A DNA stretch of 64,000 nt from Streptomyces orinoci (GTDB lineage Bacteria; Actinomycetota; Actinomycetes; Streptomycetales; Streptomycetaceae): NCBI RefSeq assembly GCF_003121295.1, contig NZ_PHNC01000006.1, forward strand, positions 248,001 through 312,000, in the 5' to 3' direction. Shown here in pieces: positions 32,730 through 40,371 of the stretch. A program made the translations under genes and the position numbers. The notes below the pieces were generated by a model. It was not told where the DNA came from and ran no database searches. It saw nothing but the letters and a program-made list of their open reading frames with translations. Within the stretch, counting starts at the first letter, position 1. The number at the start of each line of letters is the position of its first letter.

Positions 32730-33680
32730 TCAGCACGGGAGCGGATAGGGCACCTGGTCGCCGACCGCTCCGGTGTCCCGGCACAACTGGTAGCCCTGCT
32801 CATGGAGATCACTGATGATTCCGGGCAGGGCTTCCGCGAAGTGGCTGAACAGATGCCCGAGGACCACCCCGTTGTGCTTCTCCTCGGCCGGGGCCTCCCG
32901 CACCGTGGTGCGGATGGCCTCCGGGCTGCGCAAACTGCCCTGTACCGTCTGCCAGTCCAGGGTGTCGATGGTCCAATTGCACACCTTGAAGCCCAGGTTG
33001 GCGGCGATCTCGGTCTCCCTGGGCCCGGCGTCGCCATAGGGCGGGCGGAGCAGATTGCCGGCCACTCCATTGCGGATCTCGTCCTGTACCTCCTGGTCGG
33101 TGAGTTTGGTCAACTGCCGGTGTGACCAGGTGTGGTTGCCCACCCAGTGCCCCTGTCGGCGCAGGGTGGTGACGATCTGCGGATACTCGCTGGCGTACTG
33201 GTTGATCAGGAAGAACGCCGCCCGGATGCCCTGGGACTGCAGCTGGGCGCCGATGCGTACAGCGCGTTCCGGATCGCCGTAGGGCCAGTCGTCGAAGGAG
33301 AGCAGCACCCGGCCGGAGGTGTTGCCGCAGCGTTCGCGGTCCCAGCCGCCCTCGGCCTCGGCGGCCGGGGCGGGGGCCGGGGCCATGTTGCTCACACTGG
33401 CGCCCGGATGGGGGGCGCCGGGCACGTCATGGATTGCCGGGCCGGGGCGCGGAGCCCCGTTGGCCAGCTGGGCCCGGGCCCCGCACAGGCCATCGCCGTG
33501 CGCCCGGCCGTCGGCCCCGGCCGGGGGGTGGCAGTCCTGGTGGTCATCCCCCACCGCGATCGCCACAAAGGCCGAGCAGGCCGCCAGCGCGGTGACGGCC
33601 GCCGCGGCCTTGAGCGGGGTCCGCCGGCGTCTGCGGTGGCGGCCCTGGCCGGGCCGGACGACTCCACGGAAACCCGACAT
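32730..33680 (-). CDS. Secreted/anchored polysaccharide deacetylase (CE4, NodB domain)
   Basis: The 316-residue protein has a basic N-terminus (RHRRRRR), one TM or signal segment (about 24-45) and a Pro/Ala/Gly linker to about 120. A NodB domain follows: motif 1 LLSFDDWP (Asp130/131), motif 2 NHTWSH (His183, His187), motif 3 RPPYGD, and later TLDW and VLGHLF with the catalytic His. Metal-dependent CE4 enzymes deacetylate peptidoglycan, chitin oligomers or other N-acetyl glycans. SFDD replaces the common TFDD, a tolerated change. ATG 33680 has GAGGAG upstream. Extra cysteines (C118, and others late in the domain) may form disulfides. Confidence 0.88.
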   Translation of the reverse strand: MSGFRGVVRPGQGRHRRRRRTPLKAAAAVTALAACSAFVAIAVGDDHQDCHPPAGADGRAHGDGLCGARAQLANGAPRPGPAIHDVPGAPHPGASVSNMAPAPAPAAEAEGGWDRERCGNTSGRVLLSFDDWPYGDPERAVRIGAQLQSQGIRAAFFLINQYASEYPQIVTTLRRQGHWVGNHTWSHRQLTKLTDQEVQDEIRNGVAGNLLRPPYGDAGPRETEIAANLGFKVCNWTIDTLDWQTVQGSLRSPEAIRTTVREAPAEEKHNGVVLGHLFSHFAEALPGIISDLHEQGYQLCRDTGAVGDQVPYPLPC

Positions 33681-34193
33681 GCCCTCTCCTCACGATGACC
33701 GGCCGTCGGCCATGCCAGGTGCCCTTGGCCGGTTCGGTGATCTTGGCTCCAGCCTCGGCGCACCCACGCACTCCCGCAACCGAAGGCTCCGCCGAACGGC
33801 AGGCGGTACCGGATGGAGCAGTGGCTCGGTGCGGGTGCCGGGCATGGCGGGCGGCCGGTTCGCGTCCGGGCCGCCAACTCCCCTCCTTCGCTGCGTGGTT
33901 GACAGCACCCTGTAGCCGGTGCCACGGCGGCGGCCGCCGTTCCGGGCCGGGCGTACGGCAAGCCGGAACAGCGCGGGCCCGAGGCCCGCTCGGTGGCTTC
34001 GGCCCATGCCGGGCGCCGGGTTGCGCAATGGCGGGCCGTAGCACCGCGGTGCCGGCCCTGGCGGCGGCGCAGCGCCGGCCGGATGGGACGGCGGGAAACG
34101 CCCCGCCGCCGGATGTGAGGTGTAAGGCGCCGGGATCCGGCCCAGACTCTCTGAACGACCCGGTTGCCCAGGACGCGATGGAGGACGCCAGCC
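33681..34193. other. Intergenic region upstream of the glutamine-synthetase-like gene
   Basis: About 510 bp without a convincing gene. TTGACA at 33899-33904 is a consensus -35, but no good -10 follows at 16-18 bp. Several GC-rich short inverted repeats occur (for example GCGGGCCCGAGGCCCGC around 33978), of unclear meaning. Confidence 0.5.
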
Positions 34194-35552
34194 ATGCAGA
34201 CCCCGCGACGGGAACGCGCCGAGTCGGCCGCCCGGCAGGAAGCCGCGCAGCTCACCGCCCGGGGGGTGCACGCGGTCGCCCTGACCTGGGTGGACAACGC
34301 GGGCATCACCCGGGTCAAGGCGGTGCCCACCGCCCGGCTGGCGCACACCGCGCGGTGGGGGGTGGGCATGTCACCCGTCTTCGATGTCTATCTCTCCGAT
34401 GACTCCGCCGTGACCAGCCGCCATATCGGCGGCCCGGACGGCGATCTGCGGCTCTTCCCGGATCTGGGCCGGCTGACCGTGCTGGCCGCCCAGCCGGGCT
34501 GGGCCTGGGCCCCGGTGGACCGCTATCTGCAGGAGGGCCCGCCCTACCCCGCCTGCCAGCGGCAGTTCGCCGGGCGGATGGCCGAGCGGGCAGCCGGGCA
34601 CGGGCTGCGGCTGCGGATGGGGTTCGAGACCGAATGGGTGGTCGTCCGGGGCGGGAGACCCGAACGGGAGCCGGACTACGCCTGTGGCGGCCCGGCCTAT
34701 GGCATGACCCGGGTGGTGGAACTCTCCGCCTATCTGCGGGATCTGCTGGACGCGCTGGCCGCCCAGCAGATCGATGTACTGCAGATCCATCCCGAGTACT
34801 CCCCCGGCCAGTTGGAGGTGTCCATCGCCCCCTCCGACCCGGTGGGCGCGGCCGACCTGGCGGTGCTGGTACGGGAGACCATCCGCGCGGTCTCCCTGCG
34901 GCACGGCCTGGACGCCCTGTTCGGCCCGGTGGTCGAGGCGGGCGCGGTGGGCAACGGGGCGCATCTGCACCTCAGCCCCTGGCGGGAGGAGCGCAATCTG
35001 CTCCGGGGCGGCGAGGGGCCCTGCGGGATGACGGCCGAGGGCGAGGCGTTCCTGGCCGGGGTGCTGCGGGAACTGCCCGCGCTGCTCGCCCTGGGCGCGC
35101 CCTCCCCGGCGAGCTATCTGCGGCTGCGGCCCTCACGCTGGGCCGGGGCCTTCGCCTGCTGGGGCCCGGAGAACCGGGAGGCGGCCCTGCGCTTCGTACC
35201 CGGTGCGCCGGACGCCCCGGAGGCGGCCAACGCGGAGGTCAAGTGCCTTGATCCGGCGGCCAATCCCTATCTGGTCACCGGTGGGGTGCTGGCCGCCGGG
35301 CTGGCCGGGATGGAGGCGGGGCTGACCCTGCCCGAGCCGGTCTCCGGGGATCCGGCCCGGACCGGCGGACAGCGCCGGCTGCCCGAGTCGCTGGACGCGG
35401 CGGTGGACGCCTTCGAGCGCTCGGAGCTGCTGCGCGAGGCGCTGGGCGACCCGCTCTTCGAGGCGATCATCGCGGTGCGCCGGGCGGAGGCGGCCCGCTT
35501 CGAGGGGGCCGCGCCCCAGGACATCGCCGACGCGACCCGTCGGCGGTACTGA
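34194..35552 (+). CDS. Glutamine-synthetase-like gamma-glutamyl ligase (GlnA family)
   Basis: The 452-residue enzyme has the glutamine synthetase fold. The N-terminal beta-grasp region (VTWVDNAGITRVKAVP-like) precedes catalytic elements FETEWVVV, PEYSPGQLEVSIAPSDPVGAAD, NGAHLHLSPW and the RPSRWAGAFACWGPENREAALR segment. The metal/substrate Glu lies in AEVKCLDPAANPYL. Such non-canonical GlnA proteins in Streptomyces glutamylate amines (polyamines, ethanolamine) rather than ammonia. ATG 34194 has GGAGG 9 nt upstream. Its stop overlaps the start of an amidohydrolase gene (TGATG). Together they mirror the two halves of FluG/nodulin fusion proteins. The amine substrate is unknown. Confidence 0.9.
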   Translation: MQTPRRERAESAARQEAAQLTARGVHAVALTWVDNAGITRVKAVPTARLAHTARWGVGMSPVFDVYLSDDSAVTSRHIGGPDGDLRLFPDLGRLTVLAAQPGWAWAPVDRYLQEGPPYPACQRQFAGRMAERAAGHGLRLRMGFETEWVVVRGGRPEREPDYACGGPAYGMTRVVELSAYLRDLLDALAAQQIDVLQIHPEYSPGQLEVSIAPSDPVGAADLAVLVRETIRAVSLRHGLDALFGPVVEAGAVGNGAHLHLSPWREERNLLRGGEGPCGMTAEGEAFLAGVLRELPALLALGAPSPASYLRLRPSRWAGAFACWGPENREAALRFVPGAPDAPEAANAEVKCLDPAANPYLVTGGVLAAGLAGMEAGLTLPEPVSGDPARTGGQRRLPESLDAAVDAFERSELLREALGDPLFEAIIAVRRAEAARFEGAAPQDIADATRRRY

Positions 35553-36667
35553 TGACGGCCCCGCTGCCGCTGATCGACCAGCACTGCCACGGGGTGCTGC
35601 GGGAGGACCTCGGTCCGCACACGTTTGCCGCCTACCTCAGCGAGTCGGACTCCCCCGCGGCGCCGGGCACCTCCTTCCTGGACAGCCAGCTGGGCTTCGC
35701 GGTACGGCGCTGGTGTCCCCCGCTGCTGGGCCTGGACCCGCACTGCCCGCCCGAGGAGTACCTGGCGCGCCGCCGGGAACTGGGCGCGCAAGAGGCGACC
35801 CGACTGCTGCTGGGCGCCACCGGCATCACCGACTATCTGGTGGACGACGGCCTGCGCACCCCTCATATGACCACCGGCCAGGAGCTGGCCGGGCTGGGCG
35901 ACGGCACCGCGCACCGGATCGTCCGGCTGGAGCGGCTGGCCGAGGAGGTGGCCGACACCGCCGGCAGCGCCTCGGACTTCCTGGACGGTCTGGCCCGGGC
36001 CGTAAGGGAGGCGGCGCGCACGGCGGCGGGCTTCAAGTCCATCGCCGCCTACCGCTATGGCCTGGACTTCGCCCCCAATCCGCCCGGCCCGGCCGAGGTA
36101 CGCACCGCCGCCGGCCACTGGCTGGCCGAACGCGCCCGGGGCGGCCGGGTCAGCGACCCGGTGCTGCTGCGTCATCTGCTGTGGACGGCCGCCGAGACCG
36201 CGCGGCCCATCCAGCTGCACACCGGGTTCGGCGATCCCGATCTGCGGCTGCAACGCTGCGATCCGGCCCTGCTCACCGACTTCGCCCGGGCGGTGCGGCC
36301 CACCGGCTGCACCCTGATCCTGCTGCACTGCTACCCCTACCACCGCTCCGCCGCCTATCTGGCACACGCCTTCCCGCACGTCTACGCGGATGTGGGGCTG
36401 GCCCTGTCCTACACCGGCGCCCGGGCGGAGGCGGTGCTGGCCGAGGCCCTGGAGCTGGTCCCCTTCGGCAAACTGCTGTTCTCCACCGACGCCCATGGGC
36501 TGCCGGAACTGTTTGTGGTGGGCGCGGAGGTGTTCCGCCGGGGACTGCGGCGCCTGCTGGACGGCTGGGTGAGCGAGGGAGCCTGGTCCCGCGCCGACGC
36601 GGAACGGGTCGCGCCGCTGATCGCCTCCGCCAATGCCCGCCGGGTCTACGGGCTTTGCGCCCCTTAG
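35552..36667 (+). CDS. Amidohydrolase-family (PF04909-type) metal hydrolase
   Basis: The 371-residue TIM-barrel enzyme shows the amidohydrolase metal site: LIDQHCHG (HxH), FKSIAAYRYG (position of the bridging Lys), QLHTGFGDPD, LLHCYPYH and FSTDAHGLPE (terminal Asp). PF04909 members hydrolyse or decarboxylate amides and lactones. Coupling to a GS-like ligase by a 1-base overlap suggests that it handles the gamma-glutamylated product or its breakdown, as in the N-terminal half of FluG-type fusions. Its start ATG 35552 is fixed by this overlap. A weak hairpin follows at 36670-36687, then a TetR gene that may regulate the pair. Confidence 0.87.
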   Translation: MTAPLPLIDQHCHGVLREDLGPHTFAAYLSESDSPAAPGTSFLDSQLGFAVRRWCPPLLGLDPHCPPEEYLARRRELGAQEATRLLLGATGITDYLVDDGLRTPHMTTGQELAGLGDGTAHRIVRLERLAEEVADTAGSASDFLDGLARAVREAARTAAGFKSIAAYRYGLDFAPNPPGPAEVRTAAGHWLAERARGGRVSDPVLLRHLLWTAAETARPIQLHTGFGDPDLRLQRCDPALLTDFARAVRPTGCTLILLHCYPYHRSAAYLAHAFPHVYADVGLALSYTGARAEAVLAEALELVPFGKLLFSTDAHGLPELFVVGAEVFRRGLRRLLDGWVSEGAWSRADAERVAPLIASANARRVYGLCAP

Positions 36668-36669
36668 CG

Positions 36670-36687
36670 GCGCCCTGAAAGGGGCGC
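36670..36687 (+). terminator. Short hairpin after amidohydrolase gene
   Basis: GCGCCC (36670-36675) pairs with GGGCGC (36682-36687) around TGAAAG. Short, no U tract; possible weak terminator. Confidence 0.35.
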
Positions 36688-36754
36688 GAAGCACTATGGC
36701 ACGCGCCCCTCGAACGGGTACTTCCGCAGGCACCTCAACGCCGGTGGCCCTGTG

Positions 36755-36760
36755 TAAGGT
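36755..36760 (+). promoter_or_regulatory. -10 box of leaderless TetR gene
   Basis: TAAGGT ends exactly 7 nt before the GTG at 36768, which lacks a good ribosome site. The spacing predicts a transcript beginning at the start codon. Confidence 0.55.
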
Positions 36761-36767
36761 GACCGCC

Positions 36768-37316
36768 GTGAACCCACCAGGACCAGGCCGTCCGCGTGCC
36801 CTCTCCCGTTCACTGATCGTCACCGCGGCCCGCCGGATCGCCGACGAGGAGGGACTGACGGCCCTGACGGTGCGCCGGGTGGCCCGGCGGCTGGGCACCG
36901 GACAAGCTTCCCTGTACCGCCATATCGCGGACCGCGGCCAGCTGCTGCTCCTGCTGGCCGAGCAGGTGGCCGCCCAACTGCCGCCGCCCGCACCGGATCC
37001 CGAGCCCCGGCAGCGCGTCCGGCGGCACTGGCTGGCCGCCCATGACCACCTCTCCCGGCACCCCTGGGCGACCGGCATCCTGGCCGGAAGCCCGTATCCG
37101 CCCTCCGGCACCGCCGGTTTCGCCCGGGACGCCCTGGACGCCCTCACCGCCGCCGGCCTGCCCCGGGACGAGGCGGTCCGCGCCCACCGCGCGCTGTGGA
37201 ACCTGCTGCTCGGCCATCTCCAGGGCGCCCGCCCGGCCCGCTCCGACTTCGACTGGGCCCTCTCCCGCCTGCTGGACGGGGCGCTCGGCCGCCGGCCCGC
37301 CGGCCTGCCGGGCTGA
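36768..37316 (+). CDS. TetR-family regulator
   Basis: The 182-residue regulator has an HTH at about 13-58 (LSRSLIVTAARRIADEEGLTALTVRRVARRLGTGQASLYRHIADRGQLLLLL) and a short C-terminal ligand domain (HWLAAHDHLSRHPWATGILAG..., ALWNLLLGHLQGARPARSDFDWALSRLLDGAL). GTG 36768 is preferred: it begins the conserved region, and a -10-like TAAGGT lies 7 nt upstream, as expected of a leaderless message. Longer in-frame readings start inside the previous intergenic region. A perfect palindrome at 37342-37365, just downstream and before the peptidase gene, could be its operator, although it might instead control the FluG-like pair upstream. Confidence 0.85.
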   Translation: MNPPGPGRPRALSRSLIVTAARRIADEEGLTALTVRRVARRLGTGQASLYRHIADRGQLLLLLAEQVAAQLPPPAPDPEPRQRVRRHWLAAHDHLSRHPWATGILAGSPYPPSGTAGFARDALDALTAAGLPRDEAVRAHRALWNLLLGHLQGARPARSDFDWALSRLLDGALGRRPAGLPG

Positions 37317-37341
37317 CCACCGGGACCGTCCAGGGCAGGCG

Positions 37342-37365
37342 GGGGGTGGTACTGGTACCACCCCC
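37342..37365. promoter_or_regulatory. Perfect 24-bp palindrome, likely operator
   Basis: GGGGGTGGTAC-TG-GTACCACCCCC spans 37342-37365. With only two unpaired central bases it makes a poor terminator, but a good TetR-type operator. It lies 81 bp before the peptidase gene and just after the TetR gene. Confidence 0.65.
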
Positions 37366-37445
37366 AACTCGGATACTGGCGGGATCGTTCCCGCACCCCC
37401 CGGACGGAAGGATCGGTGCCCTAGCCACTTCGTCCAGGAGAACCG

Positions 37446-38957
37446 ATGCTCAAGCCCGTCTCCGGCGTCCTCGCCGCCGCCATCGCCACCGCGGTGCTCT
37501 GCGCCGCCTCGGCACACGCCCAGCAGACCACCGTCCCGGCCCGGTACACCCAGCAGCATCTCAACTGGCAGACCTGCGACGACGCACAGAGCCTGGAGTG
37601 CGCCTCGATGACCGTGCCCCGGGACTGGCATCACCCGGACGCCGGGCACGATCTGACCATCGCCGTCTCCCGGCACCGGGCGGCGGATCCGGCCAAGCGG
37701 CGCGGGGTGCTGATGATGGCCGCCGGCGGGCCCGGCGGCCAGGGGCGCACCCGGCCGGCCGGCTTCGTCAGGCAGGACCCCGCCGTGGGCGCCGCCTATG
37801 ACGTGGTGAGCTTCGACCAGCGCGGCGTCGGGCGCAGTTCCAAGCCGACCTGCCAGACCGGCCCGGAGATGACCGAGTTCCTGGCCCATGACTACCGCGA
37901 CCGCTCCGCCGCCGCCATCCGCCGGGTACTGGACAACTCGCGCAAGATGGCCCGGGATTGCGCCGAGCGCAGCGATGGTCTGCTGCCCTATCTCACCACC
38001 GAGCAGACCGCCCATGACATGGATCTGTTCCGCTCCCTGCTGGGCGAGCGGAAGGTCTCGTACTACGGCCCTTCCTACGCCACCATGATCGGCGCCTACT
38101 ACGCCAGTCTCTATCCGCAGCACATCGAACGGGCCGTACTGGACAGCAACATAGCCTTCAACGGCAGCTGGCAGGATTTCGAGACCGGACAGCCGGCGAG
38201 CTTCCAGCGCCGTTTCGAACAGGACTTCCTGCCCTGGCTGGCCAAGTACGACTCGGTCTACCACTATGGCCGCACCGTCGCCGCGGCCAAGGCGAAGTGG
38301 GAGCGGCAGCGGGCCGCGCTGGCCGAGCACCCGCTGACCGACGGCTCGGTGACCGTGGGCCCCAACCAGTTCGACAGCGCCACCATCAACGCCATTTACG
38401 AGGCCGCCAACTTCCCGGCCCTGGCCTCCTCGCTGTCCGCCTTCGACCACTGGAAGACCGCCACGCCCAAGGAGAAGGGCACCGCCGAGGCCCTGTCCGC
38501 CAATTACGCACCCGGCTTCCTGGCCGAGTACTTCTCGGTGACCTGCAGCGACACCTCCTGGAACCGCGACACCGGCTACTGGGTCAGGCGCAGCGCCAAG
38601 GACACCGCCAAGCTGCCCCTGGCCGGCGCCCGCGAGCTGGCCTTCAGCGCGGTCTGCGCGGACTGGCCGGCCCCCACCGCCCCCAAGGTGAAGGTCACCG
38701 GTGACGGGCTGCCGGCCACCCTGATGCTCAACTCGGTGCATGACCCGGCCACTTACTACGAGGGCGCGCAGCGGGCGCACCGGGCGCTGCACAACTCCCG
38801 TCTGGTGACCGTGACCGGTGACGGCGACCACGGCCAGTACCAGAACGGCAACTCCTGTGTGGATCACGTGGTCGATGACTACCTGCTGAACGGCAAGGCC
38901 CCCGCCCACGACATCACCTGCCAGGGCAAGCCGCTGCCGGTGCCCACCGCCGGCTGA
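37446..38957 (+). CDS. Secreted tripeptidyl-aminopeptidase-like alpha/beta hydrolase (SlpD/E type)
   Basis: The 503-residue protein has a Sec signal peptide (MLKPVSGVLAAAIATAVLC..., AHAQQ, cleavage near 25) and an S33-family alpha/beta hydrolase fold. HG-type oxyanion region is AAGGPGGQG; the nucleophile elbow is YYGPSYATMIG (Ser210), with Ala where most relatives have Gly (GxSYG). The acid is probably in NSVHDPAT and the His in GDGDHGQY. Related Streptomyces enzymes (Tap, SlpD/E) remove tripeptides from secreted proteins. Six cysteines are consistent with an exported enzyme. ATG 37446 has AGGAGA 6 nt upstream. It stands alone; a palindrome at 37342-37365 may control it. Confidence 0.87.
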   Translation: MLKPVSGVLAAAIATAVLCAASAHAQQTTVPARYTQQHLNWQTCDDAQSLECASMTVPRDWHHPDAGHDLTIAVSRHRAADPAKRRGVLMMAAGGPGGQGRTRPAGFVRQDPAVGAAYDVVSFDQRGVGRSSKPTCQTGPEMTEFLAHDYRDRSAAAIRRVLDNSRKMARDCAERSDGLLPYLTTEQTAHDMDLFRSLLGERKVSYYGPSYATMIGAYYASLYPQHIERAVLDSNIAFNGSWQDFETGQPASFQRRFEQDFLPWLAKYDSVYHYGRTVAAAKAKWERQRAALAEHPLTDGSVTVGPNQFDSATINAIYEAANFPALASSLSAFDHWKTATPKEKGTAEALSANYAPGFLAEYFSVTCSDTSWNRDTGYWVRRSAKDTAKLPLAGARELAFSAVCADWPAPTAPKVKVTGDGLPATLMLNSVHDPATYYEGAQRAHRALHNSRLVTVTGDGDHGQYQNGNSCVDHVVDDYLLNGKAPAHDITCQGKPLPVPTAG

Positions 38958-38970
38958 CCCGGACCATGAG

Positions 38971-39006
38971 GACGGCACCCGTGCCGTATCCGGCCCGGGT
39001 GCCGTC
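38971..39006 (+). terminator. Hairpin terminator after secreted peptidase
   Basis: An 11-bp stem (GACGGCACCCG, 38971-38981, with 38996-39006), a 14-nt loop and TCGTTG after it. Confidence 0.65.
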
Positions 39007-39072
39007 TCGTTGATGCGTAAGGCACTCGACTTGTGGCACGTCGGCCGGTCCCGGCGGGCGGGAAGGCCGGAC

Positions 39073-40332
39073 ATGCGCATCGACATCATCACGGCGGGCA
39101 CCACCGGTTCCGTGGCCCCCTACACCGGGCTGGCCCACCGGCTGGCGGCCGAGGGGCACGAGGTCGAGCTGGTCACCCATGGGAAGTTCGCCGCGCTGGC
39201 CGGCTGCTGCGGACTGCCCACCCGTCCGCTGGAGCCGGATCCCTTCGAGGAACTGATCAATCTGCACAGCCGTATTGAGGGCGCGCGACAATCACCGCGC
39301 GCCCTGATGCTTTTGGCGCGCGCCACCGAACGGGCCGCGCTCGCCCTGGTGGACGGTCTGCTCGCCGCGGTGGACCCCGGCGCCGACCTCATCCTGCTGT
39401 CCACCCTGACTGCCCCCCTGGGGCGGGTGATCGCCCGGCACCATGGCATCCGCAGCATGGGCGTCTTCCTTCAGCCCGACGTCCCCACCTCGGCCTTCGC
39501 CCCCTGTGTGCTCCCCTGGCGGCCGCCGGGCCCGGGCAACCGGCTGCGCGGCCGCGCCGCCAACGCCGTACTGGACCGGCTCTACCACGCCGCCGCCCGG
39601 CGGCTGCACACCCGGCTGGGCCTCACCCCGCGTGGCGCCCGGCTGCTGCGCGCCGAACGGGAGCGCGAACTCTGGCCGGTCTGGCATGGATTCAGTCCCT
39701 CGGTCATTCCCCGGCCCGCCGACTGGCGCCCCGGACTGCATATCGCCGGCTACTGGTGGCCGCACCAGTGCCCGCAGTGGCAACCACCCGCCCTGGTCCG
39801 CGACTTCCTGGCGGCCGGACCGCCACCGGTGTTCATCGGCTTCGGCAGCATGATGCCGGGTGACCCGGCCCGGCTCGGTGATATCACCGCCCGGGCGCTG
39901 CGCCGGGCCGGACGGCGCGGAATCGTCCAGTCCGGCTGGGCGGGGCTTTCGGTGGTCAATGACGAGGTGATCACCGTGGGTTCGCTGCCGCATGGCTGGC
40001 TGCTGCCACGTACCTCGGCCGTGGTGCACCACGCCGGCGCCGGGACCACGGCGGCCGGACTGCGCGCCGGGGTGCCCGCGGTCCCGGTACCCGTCTTCAC
40101 CGACCAGCCCTGGTGGGCGGGGCGTCTGGTGCGCCTGGGGGTGAGCCCCCGGGTACTGCCGCATGCCCGGCTGACCTCGGCCCGGCTGGCCGAGACGCTG
40201 ACCCTGGCACTGCGCGAACCCCGCTATGCCCGGCGGGCCCGGGACCTGGCCGGCCGGCTGTCCCGGGAGGACGGGGCCGGGGCGGTGGCCCGTGCGGTGG
40301 CCCAACTCCCCGCCCGTTCGTCCCAGAAGTAA
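39073..40332 (+). CDS. Glycosyltransferase, GT1/GT28 (sterol-glucosyltransferase-like) family
   Basis: The 419-residue GT-B enzyme begins MRIDIITAGTTGSVAPYTGLAHRLAAEGHEVELVTH, the usual N-terminal Rossmann unit. Its C-terminal donor site reads VFIGFGSM, then VHHAGAGTTAAGLRAGVPAVPVPVFTDQPWWAGRL. The last stretch closely resembles sterol/lipid glucosyltransferases (FxDQPFWA-type) and many natural-product glycosyltransferases. It probably transfers a nucleotide-activated sugar to a lipid-like acceptor. ATG 39073 has GGAAGG 6 nt upstream; the in-frame region before it overlaps a terminator. A WS/DGAT-type acyltransferase follows after 39 bp and a hydrolase after that, suggesting one operon. Confidence 0.87.
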   Translation: MRIDIITAGTTGSVAPYTGLAHRLAAEGHEVELVTHGKFAALAGCCGLPTRPLEPDPFEELINLHSRIEGARQSPRALMLLARATERAALALVDGLLAAVDPGADLILLSTLTAPLGRVIARHHGIRSMGVFLQPDVPTSAFAPCVLPWRPPGPGNRLRGRAANAVLDRLYHAAARRLHTRLGLTPRGARLLRAERERELWPVWHGFSPSVIPRPADWRPGLHIAGYWWPHQCPQWQPPALVRDFLAAGPPPVFIGFGSMMPGDPARLGDITARALRRAGRRGIVQSGWAGLSVVNDEVITVGSLPHGWLLPRTSAVVHHAGAGTTAAGLRAGVPAVPVPVFTDQPWWAGRLVRLGVSPRVLPHARLTSARLAETLTLALREPRYARRARDLAGRLSREDGAGAVARAVAQLPARSSQK

Positions 40333-40371
40333 CTCATCCCTACTCTCTCCCACCGGAACCAAGGACAACTC

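Noticed and set aside
33899..33930. TTGACA-based promoter for the GS-like gene
   Set aside because: No acceptable -10 hexamer at 16-18 bp and it is almost 300 bp from the start codon.
35267..37396. 709-codon open frame on the minus strand across the GS-like/amidohydrolase/TetR genes
   Set aside because: Composition is typical of antisense frames in GC-rich DNA, and the opposite strand encodes proteins with clear catalytic motifs.
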